A DNA stretch of 48,224 nt from Acidimicrobiaceae bacterium (lineage in GTDB: Bacteria > Actinomycetota > Acidimicrobiia > Acidimicrobiales > UBA8190): contig PLZB01000042.1 in NCBI GenBank assembly GCA_003151955.1, positions 1 to 48,224 of the forward strand, read 5' to 3'. Numbering within the stretch: the stretch's first letter is position 1; each line of letters starts with the position of its first letter. Made by a program: the position numbers and the translations under genes. The notes beneath the pieces are model-generated. The model searched no databases and was not told the origin of the DNA. It was given only the letters and a program-made list of their open reading frames with translations. Below, one piece after another: positions 14,342 through 20,963 of the stretch.

Positions 14342-15207
14342 CGGTACCGCCGACGGAGCCGACACCGGCCGACCCGGGGCCGGACCGCCTACCGGCCGAG
14401 CTCCTGGCCGGGGTGACCGCCTTGGCCCGGAGCCGATCGTCACCCGCCGCCGAACGGGGGGCTACCTCGGACCTCACCATCGACCAGTCCCTCCTCCTCC
14501 ACGCCATCGGCTGGGAGCCGGTGGAGCTGGTGTGCGGGGTCTCGGTGGTCTCCGTCCCCTACGGGATCTGGAGTTGGGGGTCGGGGGAGATCTCCCTGGC
14601 CTCGGCGGCCCACAACGCCGCCGTCCGCAACGCCGCGTCCCGGCTCGGCCAGGAGGCCGCCACCGCGGGCGGGCACGGCGTGGTCGGCGTCTCGGTCGAG
14701 GTGACCATCCACAGCCGTCACATCGCCGTCGAGCTGACCGGGTCGGCCGTCCGGCCGTCCCGGGCCAAGGGGGCCGCCAAAGCCGTCTTCGTCTCGGACC
14801 TGTCGGCCCGGGACTTCGTCCTCCTCGAGCAGGCCGGCTGGGAGCCGGTCGGCCTCGCCTTCGGGGCCAGCTTCGTCTACGCCCCCCGCCGGACCATGGG
14901 GACGGCCATGCGCCAGAAGGGCCAGAACGTCGAGCTGACCAACTTCACCGAGGCCATGTACTCGGCCCGGGAGGCGGCCATGGCCCGGATGCAGACCTCG
15001 GCCATCGTCATGGGGGGCAAGGGGATCGTCGACGTCACCGTCAGGGAGGGGCCCATGAGCTTCGCCTCCCACGCGGTCGGATTCACCGCCTGGGGGACCG
15101 CCGTCCGCCTGGCCGGGAAGGGTCACCGGTACATCCGTCCCCAGTTGGTCCTTCCCCTCGACGATGCCCGGATCCTCTTCAGCGCCGAGTCCCTCCGGGG
15201 GGACTGA
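14338..15207 (+). CDS. Double YbjQ-like domain protein C
   Basis: 289 aa. After a Pro-rich leader (about 1-40), half 1 (about 42-140) contains DLTIDQSLLLHAIGWEP, HGVVGVSVEV and AVELTGSAV; half 2 (about 148-262) contains FVSDLSARDFVLLEQAGWEP, QKGQNVELTNFTEAMYSARE, MGGKGIVDVTV and GFTAWGTAV. The GQNVEL.NFT.A.Y.ARE.AM.RM string is nearly identical to the one in protein A, so the two share recent ancestry. ATG overlaps the preceding stop (ATGA). It is the last gene of the operon; a hairpin terminator begins at its stop codon. Confidence 0.78.
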   Translation: MTVPPTEPTPADPGPDRLPAELLAGVTALARSRSSPAAERGATSDLTIDQSLLLHAIGWEPVELVCGVSVVSVPYGIWSWGSGEISLASAAHNAAVRNAASRLGQEAATAGGHGVVGVSVEVTIHSRHIAVELTGSAVRPSRAKGAAKAVFVSDLSARDFVLLEQAGWEPVGLAFGASFVYAPRRTMGTAMRQKGQNVELTNFTEAMYSAREAAMARMQTSAIVMGGKGIVDVTVREGPMSFASHAVGFTAWGTAVRLAGKGHRYIRPQLVLPLDDARILFSAESLRGD

Positions 15208-15225
15208 GGCCGGCTCTCAGGCCTC
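15206..15225. terminator. Bidirectional terminator hairpin
   Basis: Inverted repeat GAGGCC-ggctctca-GGCCTC occupies the 9-bp gap between the convergent genes ending at 15207 (+) and 15217 (-) and part of both ends. No T-tract, which is common in such GC-rich genomes. Confidence 0.45.
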
Positions 15226-16263
15226 GGCTACGAAGAACCGGGACGGCCCGTGCCCCTCCCGGCGGACCCGGCCGTGGTTCTCGAGGAGGACGATGTGGGC
15301 CAGGGTCTCCCCCACGGCGGCCCGCTGCATGAAGTCCTGGATCTGGTCCCAGGGCCGGGACCAGGTGAGCCGGATGGAGAGCTCCCAGGCGGTGGAGCCC
15401 GGATGCTCACCCAGGAGGTCCTCGATCTGGGCCAGCCGATCGGCGTGATGGCCGATGATCTCGTCGAGGCGGTCCCGGAGCCCGGCGAAGCGGTACTCGT
15501 GGGCCGGGAGGACCTCGTCGGTCCCGAGGTTCTGGCACTTGAGGAGGGACTCCAGGTAGTCCCCCAGGGGGTTCGGGAACTGCTGGGTGTGGACCCCGAT
15601 GTTGGGGGTGATCCGGGGCAGGATGTGGTCACCGGAGAGCAGGAGGCGCTCCCGCTCGCTGTAGAAGCAGACGTGGCCGGGGCTGTGGCCCGGGGTCCAG
15701 ATGGTGGTGAGGTCCCAGCCCGGGACGTCGACCCGGCGGCCGTCGACGAACAGGACGTCGGGCTCGGCCATGGTGACGTGGTCCCGGATGACCATGGAGG
15801 CCATGGAGAGGTCGGGGAGTCGCTCGGGGGGGACGCCGGCGTCCTCCATGAAGACCTTCATCCGGGCCAGGAGGTCGTCGGGCTCCATGTAGCGGGCCTC
15901 GAGCATGGCGGCGTCGTCGGGGTGGAGCCCGATCCAGGCCCCCGACTCCTCCCGGACCCTCCCGGCCAGGCCGTAGTGGTCGGGGTGGATGTGGGTCACG
16001 AGCACGGCCCGGACGTCGCTGATGGACCCGCCGGCGGTGGCGAGCCCGTCGTTGAGGGCGGTCCAGGCGTCCTCGGTGTTCCATCCGGCGTCCACGATGG
16101 CGATGCCGTTGTCGAGCTCGAGGGCGTAGACGAGGACGTAGCGGAGGGGGTTGTTCGGGATCGGGACCGGGATGGACCAGAGCCCCGGCCGGACCTTCTC
16201 GACGGGGGGGAGGACGTTGTGGTCCCAGGCCTCCTTCTGGAGCGTGCCGGTGACCTGGATCAT
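15217..16263 (-). CDS. Metallo-beta-lactamase-fold hydrolase
   Basis: 348 aa. The zinc-binding signature HIHPDH is at residues 91-96 (H91, H93, D95, H96), followed by TPGHSPGHVCFY (third His), LLSGDHIL (bridging Asp) and LPAHEYRF (last His), so both metal sites are complete. An extra C-terminal helical region (about 260-340) resembles the MBL-fold proteins with a winged-helix-like tail (LACTB2-like). Probable hydrolase of a thioester or similar metabolite; substrate unknown. The ATG at 16263 is chosen because TACGGT lies 7 nt upstream; the frame is open further upstream but that text is non-coding in character. Confidence 0.88.
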   Translation of the reverse strand: MIQVTGTLQKEAWDHNVLPPVEKVRPGLWSIPVPIPNNPLRYVLVYALELDNGIAIVDAGWNTEDAWTALNDGLATAGGSISDVRAVLVTHIHPDHYGLAGRVREESGAWIGLHPDDAAMLEARYMEPDDLLARMKVFMEDAGVPPERLPDLSMASMVIRDHVTMAEPDVLFVDGRRVDVPGWDLTTIWTPGHSPGHVCFYSERERLLLSGDHILPRITPNIGVHTQQFPNPLGDYLESLLKCQNLGTDEVLPAHEYRFAGLRDRLDEIIGHHADRLAQIEDLLGEHPGSTAWELSIRLTWSRPWDQIQDFMQRAAVGETLAHIVLLENHGRVRREGHGPSRFFVAEA

Positions 16264-16270
16264 GGGAGGC

Positions 16271-16276
16271 ACCGTA
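16271..16276 (-). promoter_or_regulatory. -10 element of a leaderless promoter for the MBL gene
   Basis: TACGGT (minus strand) with a 7-nt spacer to the ATG at 16263. The same hexamer serves the TetR gene at 37418. Confidence 0.5.
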
Positions 16277-16353
16277 GGCGGCGGGCCGGACCGGGGCCAA
16301 GCCCGGGGTCCGGGGGAGGGTCGGCGGCGAAAAGAGGATAGCCATCTAGTCGG

Positions 16354-16374
16354 TTTCACCGTAGAGTGGTGAAA
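16354..16374. promoter_or_regulatory. Inverted repeat TTTCACC-N7-GGTGAAA in divergent intergenic region
   Basis: A perfect 7-bp inverted repeat with a 7-nt spacer lies in the 275-bp gap (16264-16538) between the divergent MBL and PAS-GGDEF-EAL genes. That gap is clearly richer in A/T than its surroundings (for example GTACGTTTTTGGGTCACATGG near 16450-16470) and holds no ORF I believe. The repeat could be an operator or an RNA hairpin; the region does not match a c-di-GMP riboswitch consensus. Confidence 0.4.
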
Positions 16375-16538
16375 GAGTTGTGTTTAGTGGTCGAAAGCTG
16401 GTGCAATCGGCAACTCGTGCTCCATTGATCACATCAGCCCCACCACCGTACGTTTTTGGGTCACATGGGTTCTGACGGGGGCTGGGACCACTGGGGGATG
16501 AGGATCGGGCCGTCGGCCGGGATCCGGAGCTGAGGGGG

Positions 16539-18299
16539 GTGAGAGAGGGCATCGTGGGCACTCCCGGGAGGACCCCATCGAGCGACCTGCCCGGGCACCG
16601 GCCCGACGCTGCCACCGGCGATGAGCGCTTCGGGCAGGTGATCGACTCGGCCCGAGACGCCTTCATCGAGACGGACGGGTCCGGGTCCGTCACCGAGTGG
16701 AACGGGCGGGCCCAGGAGCTCTTCGGCTGGAGTGCCGAGGAGGTCCTGGACCGGTCCGTCCTCGACTTCCTGATCCCGCCCCGGTTCACGGCCAAGTTCC
16801 TCGCCGACATGGAACGGGTGAGCGCGCCCAGCCTGGCCCGGAGCACGCCGGCCCGGGAGCGACTCCTCCTCGACCGCCAGGGCCAGGAGATCCGGGTGAA
16901 CCTCTCCGCCTACCTGTCAGGGTCGGGCCCCGACTTCCGCATCGGGGCGTTCCTCCAGGACCTGACCCGGGAGCGGGCCGCCGAGGAGGCCCTGGCCCAC
17001 GCCTACCTCCACGACTCCCTGACGGGACTGCCCAACCGGACCCTCTTCACCTACCGGCTTGCCTATGCCCTGGCCCGGGGCCGGGGGAAGCTCGGGAGCG
17101 TGGCCGTCCTGGTCCTCGACCTCGACCGGTTCAAGGCCATCAACGACGCCCTCGGCCACGAGATCGGAGACGAGGTCCTGGTCTCGGTGGCCGGTCGCCT
17201 CGTCGATGCCGACGGCACGGCCGAGATCATCGCCCGGCTCGGGGGGGACGAGTTCCTCGTCCTCTTCGACGGTGACGGGGCCGAGGCCGACGCCGTGGCC
17301 TTCGCCGGCCGGGCCCTCGAGGCCCTCTCCGCACCCATCGTGGCCGGGACCTCCGAGGTCTTCATCACGGCCAGCATCGGGATCGCCCTGACCTCCACCA
17401 CCGTCCGGGAGGCCACCCCCCTCCTCTCCAACGCCGACGCGGCGATGTACCAGGCCAAGGCCCGGGGGGGAGGCACCACCGAGGTGTTCGGCGAGGCCAT
17501 GCGGGTCACGGTGCTCGACCGGTTGACCACGGAGCACTCCCTCCACCGGGCCCTGGAGCGCTCCGAGCTCCGGCTCTTCTACCAGCCTGTTGTCGAGATC
17601 AGCGTCGGCCGGGCCATCGCCGTCGAGGCCCTCATCCGCTGGGACCATCCCGAGCAGGGACTGGTCGTCCCCAACCGGTTCATCCCCGTGGCCGAGGAGA
17701 CCGGGCTGATCATCCCCATCGGGGCCTGGGTCCTGGCGGAGGCCTGCGAGCAGCTGAAGGCCTGGGAGGACATCGACGCCCGGGGTCTCGGCACCGCCGT
17801 GGCGGTGAACCTCTCCGCCCGCCAGATCGACCATCCCGATCTGGTCGACACCGTGGCCCAGATTCTGGCCCGGACCGGGCTGGCCCCGGCCAACCTCACC
17901 CTGGAGATCACCGAGTCGGCCCTCATGAACGATGCCGCCGGCGCCCTCGGGGTCCTCCGGGCCCTGAAGGACCTCGGTGTCTCCCTGGCCATCGACGACT
18001 TCGGGACGGGCTACTCGTCGCTGAGCTACCTCCAGCGGTTCCCCCTCGATATCTTGAAGGTCGACAAGACCTTCGTCGACGAGCTGGGGTTGAACCCCGA
18101 GGGGTCCGAGATCGTGACGGCGGTGATCAACCTGGCCCACGCCCTCGGGCTCCAGGTCATCGCCGAGGGGGTCGAGACCGAGGTCCAGCTGGAGGAGCTC
18201 CAACGACTCGGCTGTGACTTCGCCCAGGGCTACCTGTTCTCCCGGCCCGTCCCGGCCGCCGACCTCCTGGCCAATTTCCCCCTCCCGGTCACCAGCTGA
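16539..18299 (+). CDS. PAS-GGDEF-EAL cyclic-di-GMP turnover protein
   Basis: 586 aa, soluble. PAS sensor (about 30-145, with TEWNGRAQELFGWSAEEV), GGDEF domain (about 155-315) with intact GGDEF at 235-239, and EAL domain (about 325-580) with EALIRW, the second-motif ITES, DDFGTGYSSL, KVDKTF and EGVET all intact. Both synthesis and hydrolysis of c-di-GMP are therefore possible. The product-inhibition RxxD site expected just before GGDEF is absent (GTAE instead). Start is uncertain: GTG at 16539 or the in-frame GTG at 16554. It stands alone as a transcript, ending at a good hairpin. Confidence 0.92.
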   Translation: MREGIVGTPGRTPSSDLPGHRPDAATGDERFGQVIDSARDAFIETDGSGSVTEWNGRAQELFGWSAEEVLDRSVLDFLIPPRFTAKFLADMERVSAPSLARSTPARERLLLDRQGQEIRVNLSAYLSGSGPDFRIGAFLQDLTRERAAEEALAHAYLHDSLTGLPNRTLFTYRLAYALARGRGKLGSVAVLVLDLDRFKAINDALGHEIGDEVLVSVAGRLVDADGTAEIIARLGGDEFLVLFDGDGAEADAVAFAGRALEALSAPIVAGTSEVFITASIGIALTSTTVREATPLLSNADAAMYQAKARGGGTTEVFGEAMRVTVLDRLTTEHSLHRALERSELRLFYQPVVEISVGRAIAVEALIRWDHPEQGLVVPNRFIPVAEETGLIIPIGAWVLAEACEQLKAWEDIDARGLGTAVAVNLSARQIDHPDLVDTVAQILARTGLAPANLTLEITESALMNDAAGALGVLRALKDLGVSLAIDDFGTGYSSLSYLQRFPLDILKVDKTFVDELGLNPEGSEIVTAVINLAHALGLQVIAEGVETEVQLEELQRLGCDFAQGYLFSRPVPAADLLANFPLPVTS

Positions 18300-18318
18300 C
18301 GACGGCCCCCGCCGTCGT
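18299..18318 (+). terminator. Terminator hairpin after the GGDEF-EAL gene
   Basis: Perfect 8-bp inverted repeat ACGACGGC-cccc-GCCGTCGT beginning on the last base of the stop codon. No T-tract. Confidence 0.5.
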
Positions 18319-18370
18319 GGCCCCGGCGCCGCGGCACCGGCTACCGTCCTGGCGGCACGGGAGAGCACCG

Positions 18371-19099
18371 GTGGAACCATTGGCGAAGGTGGCGGGGCGG
18401 GGGGAGCGGCGGCGTCGGCCGCGGGCCGGTCGGATCCTCGTGTTCGGATGCTCGATCACCGTCGCCGCCGGACTCGTCGGGCCCGGACCGGCCTGGCCCG
18501 CCCCGACGACCACGACCGCCGCATCGACCCCCCAGCAGCACGAGGTGGCCCTCCTCCATGCCGCCATGGCCGCGCTGAGTCGGCTCCAGGGCCAGCTGGC
18601 CGCCACCACGGCTGTCCCGGCCCCGGAGCGCGAGTCCCTGAAGACCGTCCTGGCCCAGGCCGGGGCCCGGCTCGGGTCCGAGCTGTCGACGGTCCAGGGT
18701 GACTCGTCGACCGGGCCCGTCCCGGCCGAGGCCGCCGCCGTGACCGCCCTCCTCGATCCTGTCGTTCACCTCCTGATCCCCCAGGTCGACCTCCTCATGA
18801 CCGCGGAGCTCGGCCGGAGCCTGGCCACGGAGATGGCCCTGGCCGAGCCTGCCCTCCAGAGCCTGGCCGTCTCCAAGCCCCGGAAGGGGTCGGAGGCGGC
18901 CCTGGCCGACTACCGGACCCAGGTGGCCGGGGCCCTCACCGACCTGGCCGGGGTGCCCTCCGCCCTCTACGCCCTCGAGCCGGCCTCCTACCCGGCCACG
19001 CTCCCCGTGCTCACTTCCGCCCACGACGACGTCGCCGCCGCCGTGGCCCGACTGGGTGCGGCCCAGACCGACCTCCAGGTGGTGGTTCCCTCCCGCTGA
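18371..19099 (+). CDS. Secreted hypothetical protein
   Basis: 242 aa from the GTG at 18371. An Arg-rich N-terminus (RGERRRRPRAGR), a hydrophobic segment (ILVFGCSITVAAGLVGPG, about 22-39) and an AWPAPTTTT junction indicate a signal peptide, possibly with cleavage near residue 44. The mature part is Ala/Leu-rich and helical with no Cys beyond the signal peptide and no motif I recognise. A GGGAG ribosome site lies upstream and TACCGT at about 18342 could be the -10. It ends 6 nt before the convergent aldo/keto reductase stop. Function unknown. Confidence 0.65.
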   Translation: MEPLAKVAGRGERRRRPRAGRILVFGCSITVAAGLVGPGPAWPAPTTTTAASTPQQHEVALLHAAMAALSRLQGQLAATTAVPAPERESLKTVLAQAGARLGSELSTVQGDSSTGPVPAEAAAVTALLDPVVHLLIPQVDLLMTAELGRSLATEMALAEPALQSLAVSKPRKGSEAALADYRTQVAGALTDLAGVPSALYALEPASYPATLPVLTSAHDDVAAAVARLGAAQTDLQVVVPSR

Positions 19100-19105
19100 G
19101 CCGGT

Positions 19106-20059
19106 TCAGGCCGAGGGGGCCGGGCCCGGGCCCGGGCCCGGGACCAGCCGGTCCAGGTCGGCCAGCTCCGGGGGGGTGAGCTCCCAGACGGCGGCGGCGG
19201 CGTTGGCCCGGACCTGGGCCGGGGAGGTCACCCCGGCGATGACCGAGGCCACCGACGGCCTGCTGGCCAGCCAGGCGATGGCCAGCTCTCCCACGCTGTG
19301 GCCGAGCCCGTCGGCGTAGGCGGCCAGCCGCTCCACCAGGGTCAGCCGGGCCGGGGCCAGGAGCCGGGCGGCCACGTCGGGGGCGAGGCCGGCCACCCGG
19401 GATCCGACCGGGGCCGGCTGGCCCGGGTGGTACTTCCCGGTGAGGAGTCCGTTGGCCAGGGGATAGTAGGGGAGGAAGGCCAGGTCGAGGTCGTCGCAGG
19501 TGGGGAGGACCTCGGCCTCGGGGCCCCGGGCCAGGAGATTGAAGCGGTTCTGGACGCTCACGAACCGGGCCGCCCCCCCGGCCACGGCGGCCTCGGCCGC
19601 CCGGAGCTGGGGGGCGGAGAAGTTGGAGCAGCCGATCTCGACCACCTGGCCCCGTCGGACGCAGTCGTCGAGGACGGCCAGGGTGTCGGCGATCGGGGTC
19701 CGGGGATCGGGCTGGTGGAGCTGGTAGAGGTCGACGTGGTCGGTCCCGAGCCGCCGGAGGCTGTCCTCGAGGGCCCGCCGCACATAGGCCGGATTGGCCC
19801 CCCCGGCCATCGACCGGCCCCGACTCCCGAACTTGGTGGCCACCACGGCCTCTCCCCGGCGGCCACCGAGGGCCCGGCCCAGGTACTCCTCGCTGAGGCC
19901 GTCCCCGTACATGTCGGCGGTGTCGAAGAACGTGATCCCGGCCTCGAGGGCGGCGGCGACCACCCCGGCCGTCTCCCCGGCATCGAGCCGGGTCCCCATG
20001 GTGTTGCAGCCCACCCCGACGATCGAGACCTCGAGGGAGCCGATCCGACGGGTCCGCAT
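19106..20059 (-). CDS. Aldo/keto reductase
   Basis: 317 aa TIM-barrel NADPH oxidoreductase. The catalytic tetrad is complete: D46 and Y51 (FFDTADMYGDG), K76 (VVATKFG) and H115 (DLYQLHQPD). EIGCSNFSAPQL and the C-terminal SVASVIAGVTSPAQV are standard family text. The protein ends in a PGPGPGPGP tail encoded by a GGGCCC repeat. The ATG shares one base with the stop of the TesB-like gene (TGATG), so both are one transcript. It probably reduces an aldehyde or ketone; the substrate is unknown. Confidence 0.92.
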   Translation of the reverse strand: MRTRRIGSLEVSIVGVGCNTMGTRLDAGETAGVVAAALEAGITFFDTADMYGDGLSEEYLGRALGGRRGEAVVATKFGSRGRSMAGGANPAYVRRALEDSLRRLGTDHVDLYQLHQPDPRTPIADTLAVLDDCVRRGQVVEIGCSNFSAPQLRAAEAAVAGGAARFVSVQNRFNLLARGPEAEVLPTCDDLDLAFLPYYPLANGLLTGKYHPGQPAPVGSRVAGLAPDVAARLLAPARLTLVERLAAYADGLGHSVGELAIAWLASRPSVASVIAGVTSPAQVRANAAAAVWELTPPELADLDRLVPGPGPGPAPSA

Positions 20060-20919
20060 CAGGGGGCGCCGGGGTCGGGATGGCTCCGGGGGTCGGTCCC
20101 GGCCCGGAAGGCGGCCACCGCCTCCGGGGACCAGAGCCGGAGGCTGATGGACTGGCTGGCGGTGGCGAGGAGGGTCCCGTCCTCGGCCCAGAGATGGGCC
20201 AGGCCGTGGCCGAAGCCGTGGGCCAGGGCGTGCATCTGGATGTCGCAGAGGATCCACTCCGTCGGCACCATCCGGACCACCCGGAGGGTGTTGTCGAGGC
20301 TCCGCCCCATGGTGGGGATTCCCAGGGGCTGGGAGGCGCCCCCGGAGAGCCAGTCGCCGATCACGGCCAGGGTGGCCGGGGAGGGCTCGAGATGGCCGGG
20401 GACCCGGGCCCAGAAGGCCGAGTGGGGGTCGCCGGGGCTGCCGTCCATCTGGCTGAGGGAGCGGCCCCGGGCCTGGCGCTGCTCCACCCGGGAGAGGACC
20501 GAGTCGGCGAAGAAGCTGGGCATGCCCCGCTCGGGGCAGTCGAGGGGGGGTGGGACGACGGGCATCTCGACCCAGGTGCCCCCGGCCTCGAGCTGCTGGC
20601 GGCCCAGGGCGGCGTTGACGGTCAGGATCTCCTGGTCCCCGAGCCGACCCACGGCCCTGGCCTGGGTGGTGTTGTGGCCCACCGCGGCCGGGACCACCTC
20701 CCAGTCCATGACGGTCCCGGTAGGGGCGTGGGCCAGGTACTGGGCCGTGGCCCAGACGGTGGGCCGCTCGGTGGCGGCCTCCAGGGCCACCAGGCCGGCG
20801 GCGAGCCCGCAGCCCCCGTAGAGGAAGCGGCCCGGGGTCGAGACGGCCGGGGTGACGGGCAGCCGCCACCGCAGGGGATCGTCGGTCGGTTCCATCCCGA
20901 GGAACTGGGCTGCGTCCAC
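20059..20919 (-). CDS. Acyl-CoA thioesterase II (TesB-like)
   Basis: 286 aa double-hotdog protein. The first domain (about 8-110) has the RFLYGGCGLAAGLVALEAA motif in which TesB proteins carry FGGQ-x-xAQAL. The second (about 150-280) has WILCDIQMHALAHGFGHGLAHLW and LLATASQSISLR. It should hydrolyse fatty acyl-CoA. Starts with GTG; a TAGGGT -10 element 8 nt upstream indicates a leaderless mRNA. Back to back with the repeat-protein gene at 20964 across a 44-bp gap that holds both promoters; cotranscribed with the aldo/keto reductase. Confidence 0.82.
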   Translation of the reverse strand: MDAAQFLGMEPTDDPLRWRLPVTPAVSTPGRFLYGGCGLAAGLVALEAATERPTVWATAQYLAHAPTGTVMDWEVVPAAVGHNTTQARAVGRLGDQEILTVNAALGRQQLEAGGTWVEMPVVPPPLDCPERGMPSFFADSVLSRVEQRQARGRSLSQMDGSPGDPHSAFWARVPGHLEPSPATLAVIGDWLSGGASQPLGIPTMGRSLDNTLRVVRMVPTEWILCDIQMHALAHGFGHGLAHLWAEDGTLLATASQSISLRLWSPEAVAAFRAGTDPRSHPDPGAP

Positions 20920-20927
20920 GACCAGGC

Positions 20928-20956
20928 ACCCTACCGGCGGCCGGGGGCGTTACGCT
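20928..20956. promoter_or_regulatory. Divergent pair of leaderless promoters
   Basis: Minus strand TAGGGT (20928-20933) is 8 nt from the GTG at 20919; plus strand TACGCT (20951-20956) is 7 nt from the ATG at 20964. The two -10 elements are 17 bp apart, so the promoters overlap and may compete. Confidence 0.55.
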
Positions 20957-20963
20957 CCGGACC

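Noticed and set aside
16351..16538. c-di-GMP (GEMM) riboswitch upstream of the GGDEF-EAL gene
   Set aside because: The tempting context is there, but the conserved CGCAAAGC-type core and paired helices are not found; only a simple hairpin is visible.
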